Assembly: GCF_023159225.1 (NCBI RefSeq)
Contig: NC_063173.1
Coordinates: 11,074,852-11,138,851 of the forward strand
Direction: 5' to 3'
Source: Perognathus longimembris pacificus
Taxonomy: Eukaryota > Chordata > Mammalia > Rodentia > Heteromyidae
Length of the DNA stretch: 64,000 nucleotides
The notes beneath the pieces are model-generated. The model saw nothing but the letters and a program-made list of their open reading frames with translations. It searched no databases and had not been told where the DNA came from. A program made the position numbers and the translations under genes. Positions within the stretch are counted from its first letter, which is position 1. Every line of letters starts with the position of its first letter. Positions 1-11,641 of the stretch are shown here, piece by piece.

Positions 1-41
1 ATGAGGCAAGCACTCTGCCACTAGGCCATATTCCCAGCCCC
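1..41 (-). mobile_element. ID-type SINE fragment, cut by window edge
   Basis: On the - strand this is the 5' end of the ID-like (tRNA-derived) SINE common in this window, with the box-like 'ggctggg..atggcctagtggc' start. The rest lies outside the window. Confidence 0.6.
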
Positions 42-357
42 TGTTTTGCATTTTTTTCCCAATTCTGACAGGATACTTAAAATATAATTTCTCAGCAAAT
101 AACAAATTGATTTATTGGTTAAATTATCAACTGTGGAGCTACCTGACAACAGTGTAAAATAAATGGATACTTCACCAGAAACTGGCTTCTACATATTAAT
201 TTTAATTATTTTGAGACAAAGTTTAGTCACATTTAACGAGCACCCATTATAATTTCTAAACTATGAAACCAGCATTTCTTATATCTGATCAGCTATACAA
301 AACTCACCCATTTCTCTTTTGGCAAAAGGTGGTAGGAATTCCAAAGAGTTCCTGATT

Positions 358-557
358 CTTTTTTTCTTTTTTTTTTTTTTTTCCCCAGTCCTGGGGCTTG
401 GACTTGGGGCCTGAGCACTGTTCCTGGCTTCTTTATGCTCTTCCACTTGAGCCAGTACCACTTCTGGACTTTTCTGTTTTTGTGGTGCTGAGGAATTGAA
501 CCCAGGGCTTCATGCATACTAGGCAAGCACTCTACCACTAAGCCACATTCCCAGCCC
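358..557 (-). mobile_element. ID-type dimeric SINE, reverse orientation
   Basis: A T-run (the reversed A-tail) at 358-382 is followed by the reversed dimer: right arm ('agtcctggggcttg...'), then the tRNA-like left arm ending in 'ccacattcccagccc'. The same element recurs at least 18 times in the window on both strands. Confidence 0.75.
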
Positions 558-1195
558 AAGAGTTCCTAATTCTTATAGGGACAGTGGCTTGCAAACTCCT
601 CATTAACTTGCTCTAATGCTATTTGTATTAGCACTTAAATAAGACAAAAGTAAATGGAATGAATATGGAGAAAGAGCCAGGTAGGGTAGAATTTGGCAAA
701 GATGCAGGAAAAGCTTTGCAGACTGAATTTATAAAAGAAGAAACCTTAGAGAATCAACAGAATTCGGGAATGAGATAGAAATCACAAGCAAAGAACAAGG
801 TGGTACCTGACCTCCGAGCCTTGGCTTTTCTGCCCTGCCTTGGGTAGAGTATCTTTCTATGAAATGGGGCCTGTCTTGTTCCTTTGCTTCCTACATTAAG
901 CCCTGGCTCTTCCCTCTTGGTGAACAGTCCTGATGCTGACCACAGGTATGGGGTTAGGGGCTGCTCTCCATAAGGAATGTAGGAGGCAGGAAATAGACAA
1001 AGTCAGGTTGAGTTGTCCACCCACTCCCTTCCTAGCTTGCCGCCTTCCACTCAGCCAATCCCACACACATCGCTAGGAAAGGAGATAGCCAAGCCAGCAG
1101 GTAAGCTGAGAATCAGCAGGCTTGGGGCTCTGCCATGGTTCTGCTGTGGGCTTTCTTAAATCTTGAACAATAATGTCTCTCTTCTGTCCCACCAG

Positions 1196-1435
1196 ACAAT
1201 TTGGCATAATGGTTAGAAACATGACCTCTGAATCCAGACTACCTGTTTTAATGCTTAGACTTGCTACTTCCTAGCTGTAAAACCTGGGGCAAGTTTTCTG
1301 ACTGTACTTCCTTTATCTGAAAAATGGCATAATAGCATCTGCCTCCTATAATTGGTTGTGTATTGAGTAAGGTATGCAGTGTGTATAAAACAGTTCTTGG
1401 CACATAATACAATAAATGCCATAGTGTGTTAGCTC
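1196..1435 (+). mobile_element. MIR (ancient tRNA-derived SINE)
   Basis: It shows the MIR landmarks in order: 'ggcataatggttagaa', 'ctagctgtaaaacctggggcaag', 'tatctgaaaaatggcataatag', and 'cttggcacataata..aataaatgcc'. This is an ancestral mammalian repeat, heavily mutated. Confidence 0.8.
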
Positions 1436-1599
1436 TGTTATTTTTTCATATCATTATCCAGATGTCTTCCCTCTTACAGGGTATATGGAGGAGGAGGGAG
1501 ATGCTGACATAGCAGCATGATCCAACACTGAAAGCTTGGTGGCGGGGGGGCGGGGGTAGCCCCAGAAGTGTGAAGAACAGTTCCCTGGCTAGAGCTCAG

Positions 1600-1965
1600 G
1601 ACTGTGTACAATTCAGACCTTGACTTAGAGGCCCAGGACAAAATACAGCCCACCCAAAGGGGGATCCTTAGCCTTAGCCATTGCTGCGGATCTGTCTATG
1701 AGTCTTAAGGCTTTGGGCTTCTTTTTTTCTAGGAGCCTAAAGAATTTTTCTCTTCTGTGATTTACCTTCCCTAAGCCCAGAGACACCACAAAGATATGCA
1801 GCCCTGGTAGAGAAACCTAGCCCTCACAAAACCAGATCAGATCAACAAGGGTCGGCTTTACTCTTCTCAGCCTATATATAATGGCTGAAGGTACTCACTT
1901 TTGAAGCAGGTCGCCACGACCTGCTGCTTCCTTGCTTTATTAAACCATCAAGTCCCTAGCCCTCT
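1600..1965 (+). mobile_element. Possible solo LTR (TATA, hairpin, ATTAAA module)
   Basis: TATATATA at about 1873-1880 is followed 25-30 bp later by a perfect 8-bp stem hairpin (1906-1924, GCAGGTCG/CGACCTGC, 3-nt loop) and then ATTAAA at about 1939-1944. This compact promoter-hairpin-polyA order is typical of an LTR R region. The ends are not defined and no internal retroviral sequence is present, so this is tentative. Confidence 0.25.
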
Positions 1966-2659
1966 ACAGCAGTCCAACAGGAGACCTGAAGGTCACAGCC
2001 CATAAAGGCCATAACACAAAAGTTTGGAAAGGAGATGAGCAGCCTGGCCAAGGGTGTACAAAAGTCAAGGGAAGCAGCCAGAACTAGCCAGTACCAACTC
2101 TGGCCCTGACTGCAAGTTGGCAGATGCCTACTAAGAACAGGCCTACAGACCAGCTGCCAGGCACTGGGCTCAAGTCCTAGAGCTGCTCTGAGGCCAGCAT
2201 GTAGGAGGAACTGGAGCTCTCCCAACAGAGCCTCTTTAACCCTTCCCTCTCTGGAATCTGGAGTTTGGAGCCCTCCTGCTAGCAGGGTGTGGAGGGAACA
2301 CATAGGTAGTGAGAAGCCCATGACCAAGGCTCCAATGTAGGGAAGAACAGCGATCTCAGAGCAGACCAGTCTTTCTGGGGCTGGCCCAGGAGGGCAGGGC
2401 AGGTCAGGATTGACCTCAGGACGGGGCCTCCGTCAAAGTGTCTGAACCTCACTTCCCTCTACTGCTGGCTGTGGCTGCTAAGTTTGCTTCTGTCTTTAGC
2501 AACGAGGAAGTTCTTGTCACTGCCACCCCAGGGGAAGGCAGCCAGCCAAGGAGGTGAAAGTTGAGCGAGACAGACAGCTCTATTGAGCCCTCACTTCTCT
2601 GAGGCAGCAGCCCATCCAGAAGTGGCAGTTGTTTACTTTCAATTTTTTTTGGGGGGGTG

Positions 2660-3122
2660 GGCAGTCATGGGGTTTGAACTCACAGCCTGGAAGCTATACC
2701 TGACCTTTTTTTTTGCTCAAAGCTAGGGCTCTACTTTGAGCCACAACTGGGCTTCCAGGTTTCTTTGTTTTTGTCAGTTGTGGGGTTTGAACTCAGGGCT
2801 TGGGCTCTGCCCCTGAGCTCTTCAGCTCAAGGCTAGTGCACTTCCAGTTTTCTGGTAGTTAATTGGATTAGAGTCTCACAGACTTTTCTTCCCTCCTGGC
2901 TTTGTACCGCAATCCTCAGATCTCATCCTTTTGAGTAGCTAGGATTACAGGCCTGAGCCAGCAGCACCTGGCTGCTTTCAATTTTTTAGAAATAATTAAA
3001 AATTAATTAGAAATAAGAGTCTCCTGGACATTCCTGCCTAGGCTGACTTAGAACCGTGATCCTCAGATCTCAGCCTCCTGAGTAGCTAGGCTTACAGGTG
3101 GGAGCCGCCAACACCCAGCTAC
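2660..3122 (-). mobile_element. Composite 7SL/tRNA SINE copies, reverse
   Basis: There is one nearly complete reversed copy (about 2763-2975) containing 'gtttgaactcagggctt', 'gagtctcacagac' and 'gtagctaggattacaggcctgagcc'. A partial copy precedes it (2660-2760) and another follows (3010-3122). On the - strand each starts with a B1/Alu-like head and ends in an ID-like tail. Confidence 0.7.
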
Positions 3123-4362
3123 TCTGGAAAGTTTTGTTTTCAGTGGTATACCACTGAATCAGAAAGCAGTAGCCTTGATCGCAACCCAGAGGCTCACTGC
3201 AGTGAGGAAGGCAGTGGCATGGGATAGCTTGCCTGGCCTAGCACTGGGCACACCTTGGGGAGGCGCTGACCCCTGTCTGCCTAAGGCCTGTGCAGCGTGA
3301 CCTGCCTGAAGCAAGAGCTCTGTTGCACTGTGGTGTCTGTCGTCAGGGTCAGCTCTAGCTCCAGTGCAGCCATATCTTTAAGGGCTACAACCTTAGTCAC
3401 ATCTGCATTCATGTGAGACTCACAGTAGACCTGGGTGAGAAGATCAGAGGGAATTTCTGAGCTTGACAGTGGGTCTCAGTAGACCCACAGAAAGTGTCTT
3501 CGTCTTTAAGCAAGCAGATAGTTGAGTTGAAACACAGACCAATACTCTCTCTACCCCATCCTCTGCCTCCCCTCTGAGAAAGACATGGGGATACCACAAA
3601 GGCAGAGGAAGAAGACAGAGAACCCCTGTGCCCACCACCCCCTAGGATCTCTGGCCTGTTCACAGGGATCCATCAGAGGTTGCAGTGGAGGGAAAGCAGA
3701 ACACAGTGGCTGGGATCCAATCACATTTCAGACCAGAAAGCCTGGACTCTCCTGAGAGCATTTGGAGAAGAGGCTGCCTCACAAGGACCTGGCCAAAGAG
3801 GGGAGTAGGACCCAAACGCAGAGTGAAAGCGAGTTGCCCTCCCAGCCCCAGTGAAGAGACGAGACTAGGAGCAAATTCCCCAGGCAGGATTAACCTCCTG
3901 ACTTGTGGATCCCTGAGAAGCTCCACATTTTTCTTCCACTACCACGCCTTTCTCCTTCCATGTGTTTCATTCTTTTCCCCAGCAGACCTCTGCCTTTGTC
4001 ACTGACAGCGTCTTTAAAACTCTATTACCAGGAGAGCCTGGCACCCTCTTGGCCTGGGTATCCATGTGTCCAGAAAAGAGTGTGTTCTTGTATATGGAAG
4101 AACTGAGTGGACAGACACACACTTATCCCTGTCCACTACAAGGTCAGTTCTTTGAGGTCCAACAGCCTCCCTAAACGTTGAGGAACTGCCTTCAGCAGCT
4201 TCAACCCCTCTGCTGCTGCCCTCCATGCCCCCAGTCAGCCCTGCGGTGCCCACTGCCTTGCCAGCAAAGCAGTTCCTTCTCCGGACGTTTCTCTAGCTGG
4301 GCCTCCACCCGGCATACCCTCTCCATCTCCTATGATCACATTTTACCTTTAATGTTTTTGGT

Positions 4363-4788
4363 TTTTTGTTTTTTTGCCAGTCCTGGGGCTTGAACTCAGG
4401 GCCTGAGCACTGCCCCTGGCTTCTTTTTTTTGCTCAAGGCTAGCACTCTGCCACTTGAGCCACAGCGCCACTTCCAGCTTTTTCTGTTTATGTGGTGCTA
4501 AAGAATCGAACTCAGGGGGCTGGGGATATAGCCTAGTGGCAAGAGTGCCTGCCTCGGATACACGAGGCCCTAGGTTCGATTCCCTAGCACCACATATACA
4601 GAAAACGGCCAGAAGCGGCGCTGTGGCTCAAGTGGCGGAGTGCTAGCCTTGAGCGGGAAGAAGCCAGGGACAGTGCTCAGGCCCGGAGTCCAAGGCCCAG
4701 GACTGGCCAAAAAAAAAAAAAAAGAATCGAACTCAGGGCTTCATGCATGCTAGGCAAGCACTCTACCACTAAGCCACATTCCCAGCCT
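4363..4788 (-). mobile_element. ID-type SINE (-) split by a later insertion
   Basis: The reversed SINE occupies 4363-4517 and resumes at 4739-4788. It is interrupted by a + strand copy of the young subfamily. An 18-bp sequence starting 'aaagaatcgaact' is duplicated at 4500-4517 and 4721-4738, so the order of the two insertions is clear. Confidence 0.85.
4518..4720 (+). mobile_element. Young ID-type dimeric SINE, nested
   Basis: This full-length element starts 'ggctggggatatagcc' and ends 'actggcc' plus a pure A-run. It has perfect 18-bp target-site duplications (4500-4517 and 4721-4738). It differs from the copy at 56,704 at about three positions, which marks a recently active subfamily. Confidence 0.85.
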
Positions 4789-7189
4789 TACCTTCATGGG
4801 TTTTTTTTCCCAAGTCTTCTTCCAAGAATCCCACCCATACATGATCCCCACTGCCAGGCTCCGAGGCCCCGAAGACCCTGGAGGCTCTGACAGTTCTGCT
4901 TCTAAGCACGCACGCCCTATGCTGGCCATTTTCTGTGCCCTCCACCAAGCAGGGTTGTGAAAGCTTTTAATAGGAAGGGCTAGTACATCCCTGCTCTGAA
5001 CAGTTTTTCTCTACCCAACCCTTAGGGGTTAGGGTATTTGGGGGTAATAATCAAGATGAAGAAAAAGTAGCCATAATTGTTTCTAAACCCTTTTAAGGTC
5101 AATAAAAGCCAAATGTGATCTGTCTTTCCACTCCCTTGCCCTGCCCTGTGCACAGAGCCAAGTCCTGCCCCTAGCCTGGTCCCTGGGCCTGTGCCACACA
5201 GATAAGGCCACCTATGTCACAGAGTCTGGGTGTGGGTGCTAGAAGGTTGGCTGAGCCAGCCTCACTGGACTCAACCCAAGGCAGATACTGCATAGCCAGC
5301 ATCTGCAGACCTGCGTTCATGCCTTTCCACAGATGGGTAGCCTTGCTGCCGGTCCTGCTCTGTTAACCCTCCATCTTAGATCCCAGCTCCAGCTCTACGT
5401 GAAGCCTGTATGGACTGTCTCAGATGTTCCTGACTGCTGCTTTCTCAGTACTCCCAAGCTCTAAGGATCACCTCTGTGACTGTGAGAGCAGTCGGTATCT
5501 ACCCACCTGAAGCTGGAGCATTCTAGAGAGGACAGGAGCCACTTCTGCCTATTGTTCATGAGAGTTGATCAGATGGAGTAGAACCTGGGCTCCCAGAAGG
5601 CTTAACGAATCACCAACAGAGGACTTTGATGCCATTTCATGAACTGAGATAGTTGGTGCTTCTAACATTGAGAGCACGACCCATCAAGTTTCTCCCAAAT
5701 ACAAAGATTCCTCTTCTGGTAGATGAGAACACAAAGGTCTGGTTTTGGGAGCTGAGATAGAAAACCGAGTTTTTAGGCCCATTTTCCCCATCTGGCTTAT
5801 AAAACAAACATCATCTTAGGTCCTTTTCATTATAGTGAAGAAAGAAATGGTAAGTGATCTACAGCTGGTGACCCCAGTCTGTACTACAGCCAGAGGACTG
5901 GGGTGAAACGTGTCACTTTTAAACCCCAAATAGTTCATGAAACACCCTCCCTGGGTTTGACAGTAGAGAGAAACCTAAAGTGCTGGCACATGACATCATA
6001 ACCACTGGTTCTAGAAGGAATGGATGTTTGCTGCAATCTCTTCTCCACCAGTTCAAGCCTCTGGTCACTGTGGCTATCAGTCTTCACATCCGCTGCTCTT
6101 AACAGCTTCCAAGCTCCCATCTTGACCTGGCCCAGCCGCGGTCACGTGGATCAGACAGCCAGACCATGGCCAGGAATGCCCAGAGTGAGGAAAGAGCACA
6201 GGCAGAAGCCTGCCTCCCCTGCCTGGGCTATTAGAAGATGCAGCTGCTTCTCATATTTTGGAGGGAAGCAAAAGGTAGCTTTTCTTCTTCCCTTGTAGCC
6301 TAGGCCTGCCTGAAGTCAAAGCTTATGTTGGGGCTCGGCTGTGAAGCCTTGCTCTAGCACAGCTTGTTTGTTCTGTGAGCTGGTGGACTGAGGGCCTGCT
6401 GGGCTTGAGCACACTTGCCCGGCGTTTCGCGTTCTAGTCCGGGAGGGACCCTCAGGAGTGCTCAGCTACTTGCTTTCTCCTGGGCAGGAAGCGCTCTGAC
6501 TGCTGTTCCTATTGTGCGGGTCGATCTGTTTATCACTCAGATCCTAACTCTGTCTTCTGAAGGAAGGAAGCAAGTTCTGTTCATTTCTGCCTCCCTTTCA
6601 CACAGTACACATTAAAGAGGCGAAGGAAAAGAAAGAAAACCCCAGGAACAACCCTGGCTAGGCCTCGGTTTCCATTGCAGAGGGGAAAGCGTCCCAAACT
6701 GTAGGATCTCCACCGGGCTGCTGGAGTTCAGTGTCCCAGACAATCTGTATGCCAGGTTCGCCCGCGGTGGCTATGCATGTCTCCCTTCAGCACTGCCTCT
6801 TCCCCAGCTAGTCTCCACTTCCTCCAAGGGCCCAGCTCCCAGCTGGCTGAGAAGACACAGGAAAAAGAATCAGGAGTTTGGAGGACTGCCATGCAAGTCG
6901 CACCGGCAAGCCGCCGAAAGGCAGCACAAGTGATGCCTGTCAGCCTGAGACGGAGATGTTTAGGAGCAAGACAGTGGGTTTGGTACTTTGTGTCACTGGA
7001 AGCTCTAGGAACTCAAAGGGCCAAGCGGAGAGTGTATTATTCACAGTATCCTCCCCCAAGAGCAGGATAGGATCCTCAGGTCACACACAGCTCCAGCTCA
7101 GGACAGGGACATGTCTAGAATCATGACAGGAGTGCAGCTTCAAACCTTCAAACCTTCTGGAAGTGACAGCCCACGTCAGCTCTGCCACT

Positions 7190-7342
7190 CAGAGCTGTAG
7201 GACCTTGGGTTTATTCCACCTGAACTGTGACTTCCTTAGCCACAATATGAGGAAATGGTAAACCTGCCTCATGGAATGGAGTAGGGCTTAAGATAAGCTT
7301 ACAATGTTCTGCAAGACAGTTTGTTCACCATAAATGTTAGTC
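7190..7342 (+). mobile_element. MIR remnant
   Basis: It matches the middle and 3' part of MIR: 'gtaggaccttggg', 'atatgaggaaatggtaaacctgcctca', and ends 'caccataaatgttag'. Confidence 0.6.
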
Positions 7343-7419
7343 AAAGGAAGCTTAAGCCAAAGTCGCTCATTGGTAATGCCGCATGCTAAGTGCTAACCCG
7401 CTGACTTCCTCCTCTCCAG

Positions 7420-7572
7420 GACAAGAGCGAAGCCGAAGCCGCTGGTGCCAGCGACGCCCTCTCCCGAAGGCCCGCTCGCCCCAGGCCCATCTCTCTCCCT
7501 CCCAACCTGCCTGAAGAAGAAACCCGCAGGATCGCACGGATATTTTCTTCCCGGTACTCCCAGAAAGATTGA
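7420..7572 (+). CDS. C2CD3: C2CD3, last coding exon (C-terminal 50 residues)
   Basis: C2CD3 is a C2-domain protein of the centriole distal appendages, needed for ciliogenesis. A strong acceptor (polypyrimidine 'cttcctcctctccag', AG at 7418-7419) opens a phase-0 exon of 51 codons ending in TGA at 7570-7572. The encoded tail is basic and proline-rich, ending RIARIFSSRYSQKD, with no C2 domain in this piece. The assignment rests mainly on position: C2CD3 lies directly upstream of UCP3 on the same strand in mammals, and a 3'UTR with AATAAA follows at 8199. The preceding exon was not identified, so splicing phase is inferred only from frame and length. Confidence 0.6.
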   Translation, partial: DKSEAEAAGASDALSRRPARPRPISLPPNLPEEETRRIARIFSSRYSQKD

Positions 7573-8217
7573 TGTAGCCTGAGGAACTGAGTGAGGGACC
7601 GGACCACCTGCCCACCCTCCCTCAGTCTTGCTCGGTGTGCTTCTCTCAGAGCTATTACAGCCCTGAAAACACCACCAGCCTGGTTCTTGGACCCCCTGAG
7701 GCCCCGCCAGCCCATACTGAAGGAGTGTCCGAAATCAGCCCCAGCCTCCTCTGCCAAGACCTCCACCACTTCCTTCTGGGTTGAGGTAAAGGCTAGAAAC
7801 AAAAGGGATTCCAGAGCCCAAGCAGCTATCTTTTGACCACAGGACCTAAGCAGGCATCTCTGAGCAGAGAAGCTCCTTTGTGTCTTTACACAGCACTGGC
7901 TGGCCTGAGCCCACCCGCTGCCTCAATAGGTTAGACTATTTTTGCCTTAAATGATGTGAGACGGGAATAGATTGCGTGCATAGCTGAGGAACTCCTAGGA
8001 TCGCCTCCAGTTCATTTTGCTTAAGAATAAGGGTATTTTATAGATATAAATTATTTTTATGCTCTATTAGATTCATCAGGAAGGGACTAGGAGGAAGTCA
8101 CCTCCTGTACACTGTATAGCTGATTGTCTGAAAAATAACCATGTTTTTAACTTATTGTTTTTTACCCAGCCGAAGGTCATTGTTCTTGCCTTTGTTTGAA
8201 TAAAATCCTGTTGGTAT
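7573..8217 (+). other. C2CD3: C2CD3 3'UTR
   Basis: This is unique sequence between the TGA and the polyadenylation signal. An open frame at about 7581-7786 reads like coding sequence (see findings), and an acceptor-like 'gcttctctcag' sits inside it, so an alternative terminal exon is possible. Confidence 0.5.
8199..8204 (+). terminator. C2CD3: C2CD3 polyadenylation signal AATAAA
   Basis: Canonical AATAAA is followed within 15-35 nt by TG/T-rich sequence ('ttggtatttgtattcgtg...gagtgtttcc'). This fits a cleavage site near 8217. Confidence 0.65.
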
Positions 8218-8639
8218 TTGTATTCGTGCACGAGTGTTTCCTGGGTTGGCCACTGGAATGAGCATGTACTCAAACTGCAGACAGAAAGGTTGACAACCAT
8301 TGAGTCCCCTAGAGAAGCTCAGCTGGAACGGGACCAGGGTTCCCAAGGGACCTCTGAGCTTCACTCATATCTTATTGGTCCAGGGTGGTATCCGTGTATC
8401 CTGCACTGGTTCTTTTTGGTTGGTTGGTGTTTTCAGGATTACTCTGCCTTCACAGTGCCTTGAAATCTGGCAGCTAAGTGGGAAGGTCCCCTGGAACGGG
8501 TCTCAGCAGCCCCCCTGTTTCTGGTTGGCTAGTTCTGTCAGCCACAACCACTTGAGCAGCTAGCATAGCGTGCAGCCTGGCTCAGCAGCAAGGCAAGGGA
8601 ACCACCCCAGGGAGCCTGCGCTGCGTCCCCACACACGCC

Positions 8640-8785
8640 ATTGCCCTCGGTCCTCAAAATAACCCTAGGACCTACACATGGTGGTGCCTGCCCCCTTTAC
8701 AGTTGAAATGAAGCTCAACAAAGTTAAATGTTTGGGCCTGTTGTTTATGTAGCTAGGAAGTGAATCTCACCACACAAAACATCCC
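8640..8785 (-). mobile_element. MIR remnant, reverse
   Basis: Reversed MIR landmarks are visible: 'ctcaaaataaccctaggac', 'tttacagttgaaatgaagctcaa', 'gtagctaggaagtgaatctc'. It is highly diverged. Confidence 0.5.
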
Positions 8786-9854
8786 CAGAGATAGCAGATG
8801 ACTCATTTCCCAAAACAGGGTGCAGCTAGTAAATGCTCTGGCTTTGGGGCTCTCAGACTGGGAGAGGGCGTGGGAGCTGCCACAGTCAGGAAGGACCCCC
8901 TAAAAGGGGGATACTTGCATCTTCAGGTGAGCTCAAAGAACTGACCAAGAGACCAGCCTGCTCGCTCTGAGCCTCTGGCCTGCTCTGTGAAGTGATGTGA
9001 TGAAAACCACACGGGACAGTTGTGAAAATGCTTTGCTTGCACTTGGCACCATTAGAAGCTGAAGAAATGTCAGCCCCACCCACTGTCCCAAAAGTCCTGG
9101 AGCAAAAGTAAAAGCCTCACACCAGTAACTGAGGAGGTGGCGCAGGCTGAGCGGCTCCACCATGACGTCGGAGCCCCTGTGCCCTAGCCTGACCTGCCCC
9201 ACATCTGTTTAGCTTGGCTCCCCATCCCCCGCCCCAGCACCGCACGGGCCTGTCCTCTGTCTCAGGCCTGGGCAGAGCCTCCAAGACCCAGCGCCCTCCC
9301 ACCCTTGAGGCCACCAGAAAGCTCCCGAGGAGCCCTCAGCCCAGAACGGAGGGGGGAAGTCTCAGGTGAAGAACATTCCTTCCAAAGCCTGTCCTGTAAA
9401 TAACCTGGCGGGATCAGAAGAGGACAAGGCCGCAGGAGGACTTGAGGCGCTCCTGCAGATTCTCATGACACAAAGCCACCCCACAGGTCTGAAACTCGCC
9501 GTATTACACTTAGAAACAGTGAAGGATTGGCCACTGTCATCTCCAGAAATGAGATTTGTCTCCTTTGGGTGGCTCCAAGGTGACTTGCTTGTGTGTCCAG
9601 AACTTGCTAGTTGGTCTCGGACTTCTCTTTGGATATGGCCTCCACAGACACCTGGAAATAAGTGTTTCTGATGGCTACATCCCAGCTTGAAGCAGCCAAT
9701 CACAAAACTCCTGGCAGATGGTGAGCGTGGGCAGAGCCACCCATACGAGGCCGGCTAAGCCCATCCGCCCTCTGATTTCTCCAAAACCTGGTGCCCTCTG
9801 GTTTGGTTCCCACTTGTATCCCTCCCTGCTTAGTTCCTGCTAGACCCTCCCCCT

Positions 9855-9855
<1 letters not shown>

Positions 9856-9912
<57 letters not shown>
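9856..9912. repeat. (CA)n microsatellite, 57 bp
   Basis: Uninterrupted CA dinucleotide repeat of about 28 units. Confidence 0.95.
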
Positions 9913-9914
<2 letters not shown>

Positions 9915-10514
9915 CCTCCAGGCTAGTGTTTTCAAGAAGAGCCTAGAAACTCCTTCCTGAGTCCTCCAGTCTCAAGAGCCCTAGCAGCCAATCACCTGTA
10001 CCTCTAATATACCTGTCAATTGTGCTGACATTAAGGACAGAGCCTGATCCCAACCAAGGGGATGAGCACAACCCGAGCTTTCACTATGGACTTTTGACCT
10101 CCTGCCCTGTGACCATGACTTTGTGCCTAAGTCCAGAAATGGCTTCTGCCTTCTCTGCTCCACCCAGTTAGCTCCCTCTCCTTCCCTCTCTTCTTCTCTT
10201 CTACTTCTCTCCCGCTCCCCCTCTCCTAAGCCACTTGGGTCCCAGGTTCAGCAGTGCCAACCCTTAGCCTCACTACCTACAAATGGAGCCGTCAGTAGCT
10301 ACAGGGGACCTTTCCCACCTGCCCCAGCTTCCTTTGGCCCAGCATGGCCACGCTGAAGCGTCCAGTGACAGGTCATGGAGAAGAGCACTCATAGCAGATA
10401 GGCCCAAAATGCGTTCTAGAGTGTAGGCCATGTGTAACCTTGGAAAATCATTGTATTCCCTAAGACTTGGATAATATGCAGAATAATCTTTAAAATACAA
10501 TAATTCTCAAAAAC

Positions 10515-10625
10515 CCAGGTGGCATGCACTTGTAGTCTCAGGACTCAGGGAACTAAGGAGTCTCACAAGTTTAAGGGCAACCCTAGCTACACTCTGTCTC
10601 AAAACACCCTTTCACACACCCCAAA
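10515..10625 (+). mobile_element. B1-like (7SL-derived) SINE monomer
   Basis: It has the diverged B1 order: 'aggtggcatgcacttgtagtc', 'actcagggaactaaggag', 'acactctgtctcaaaa'. Confidence 0.5.
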
Positions 10626-10639
10626 AATGATTCTCCACG

Positions 10640-10995
10640 GCAAAAAGAATGAAATACTAATATACACTAGAACATAGATGAGCTTTTAAGACACTACTGT
10701 GTTAAGTGGAATAAGCTAATCTCTAAAGAGTTCATACTATATGATCCTACTTACAGGAAATATCTAGAACAGGCAAGCCTAAAGGCAGAAGGAGATTAGG
10801 TTGCCTGGGGCTGGGGGAGGGGAAGGAAGATGACTGCTGAGGTACATGGAGTTTTTTTAGAGGGGTGATAAAAATGTTCTAAAATAGATTGTGGTGGTGA
10901 TTGCACAACTCTAAATATATTAAAAATCATTTGAATTGTGCACGTTAAGTTGGTGAATGGTATAATATGTAATTTATATCTCAATAAATTTTATT
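10640..10995 (+). mobile_element. Ancient L1 (L1M-type) 3' end
   Basis: It carries the conserved 3' terminal region of old mammalian L1: 'ggttgcctggggctgggg', 'gatgactgctgaggtacatgg', 'gtgataaaaatgttctaaaa', 'gtggtgattgcacaac', and ends 'aatttatatctcaataaa' plus A-rich sequence. It is non-coding and 5' truncated. Confidence 0.8.
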
Positions 10996-11011
10996 TTTTA
11001 AAAATTGGAAT

Positions 11012-11240
11012 CCTAAACCAAGCACTGTAATCCTAGCTGCTCAGGAGGCTGAGATCTGAGGACTGCAATTCAAAGCCAGCCTGGGCAGGAAAGTCTGTGA
11101 GACCCTTTTCGGCAATAAACTACTGAAAACACAGACATGGCGCTGTAACTCAAGATGTCCAGCACTAGCCTTGGGCAAAAAGAAACTCAGTGCCTAAGCC
11201 CTGACCAGCCCCAGGACCAGCATAAAATCAAATAAAAATT
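11012..11240 (+). mobile_element. Composite 7SL/tRNA SINE
   Basis: A B1-like head ('gtaatcctagctgctcaggaggctgag') is joined to an ID-like second half ('ggcgctgtaactcaagatg...gagcctagcc' type). The tail is A-rich. Confidence 0.7.
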
Positions 11241-11307
11241 TAGAATCCTAATAGTGCCTACCTCATGGACAAGAAAATAAAGGTAGTATGTAAAAAGATC
11301 TGGCACA

Positions 11308-11510
11308 GGGGCTGGGAATATGGCTTAGTGGTAGAGTGCTTGTCCCACGTACATGAAACCCTGGGTTCAATTCCTCAGCACCACATATAATAGATAAAAG
11401 CCAGAAGTGGCGCTATGGCTCAAGTGGCAGAATGCTAGCCTTGAGCAAAAAGAAGCCAGGGACAGTGCTCAGGCCCTGAGTTCAAGCCCCAGGACTGGCA
11501 AACAAACAAA
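11308..11510 (+). mobile_element. ID-type dimeric SINE with clear TSD
   Basis: The full dimer runs from 'ggggctgggaatatgg' to 'aggactggcaaacaaac'. A 16-bp target-site duplication beginning 'aaaaagatctgg' flanks it (11292-11307 and 11510-11525), which shows L1-mediated insertion. Confidence 0.85.
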
Positions 11511-11641
11511 AAAAGATCTGGCACATAGTAGCCACTAAGAAATTCTGGTAGTCATTAAGTTTTTTGTATTTTTTATGAAGTGCTTGGACAAGGGGTTTCA
11601 ATTCCTTAAGTCACTATCATTGCTATTATTAAGATACTTAG

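Larger units (their letters stand above)
1..7419 (+). other. C2CD3: Probable intronic sequence of C2CD3 (no confident exon)
   Basis: The next confident exon downstream (7420-7572) begins with a splice acceptor, so this stretch should lie inside the C2CD3 transcription unit. I recognise no exon here with both splice sites. It contains SINEs, a MIR and a possible LTR (listed separately). Stretches 560-1190, 3130-4350 and 4800-7190 look like unique sequence with no gene I can support. An open frame at about 6851-7126 is the only weak exon candidate. Confidence 0.4.

Noticed and set aside
9700..9912. Open frame of Val-Cys repeats
   Set aside because: It is the translation of a (CA)n microsatellite.
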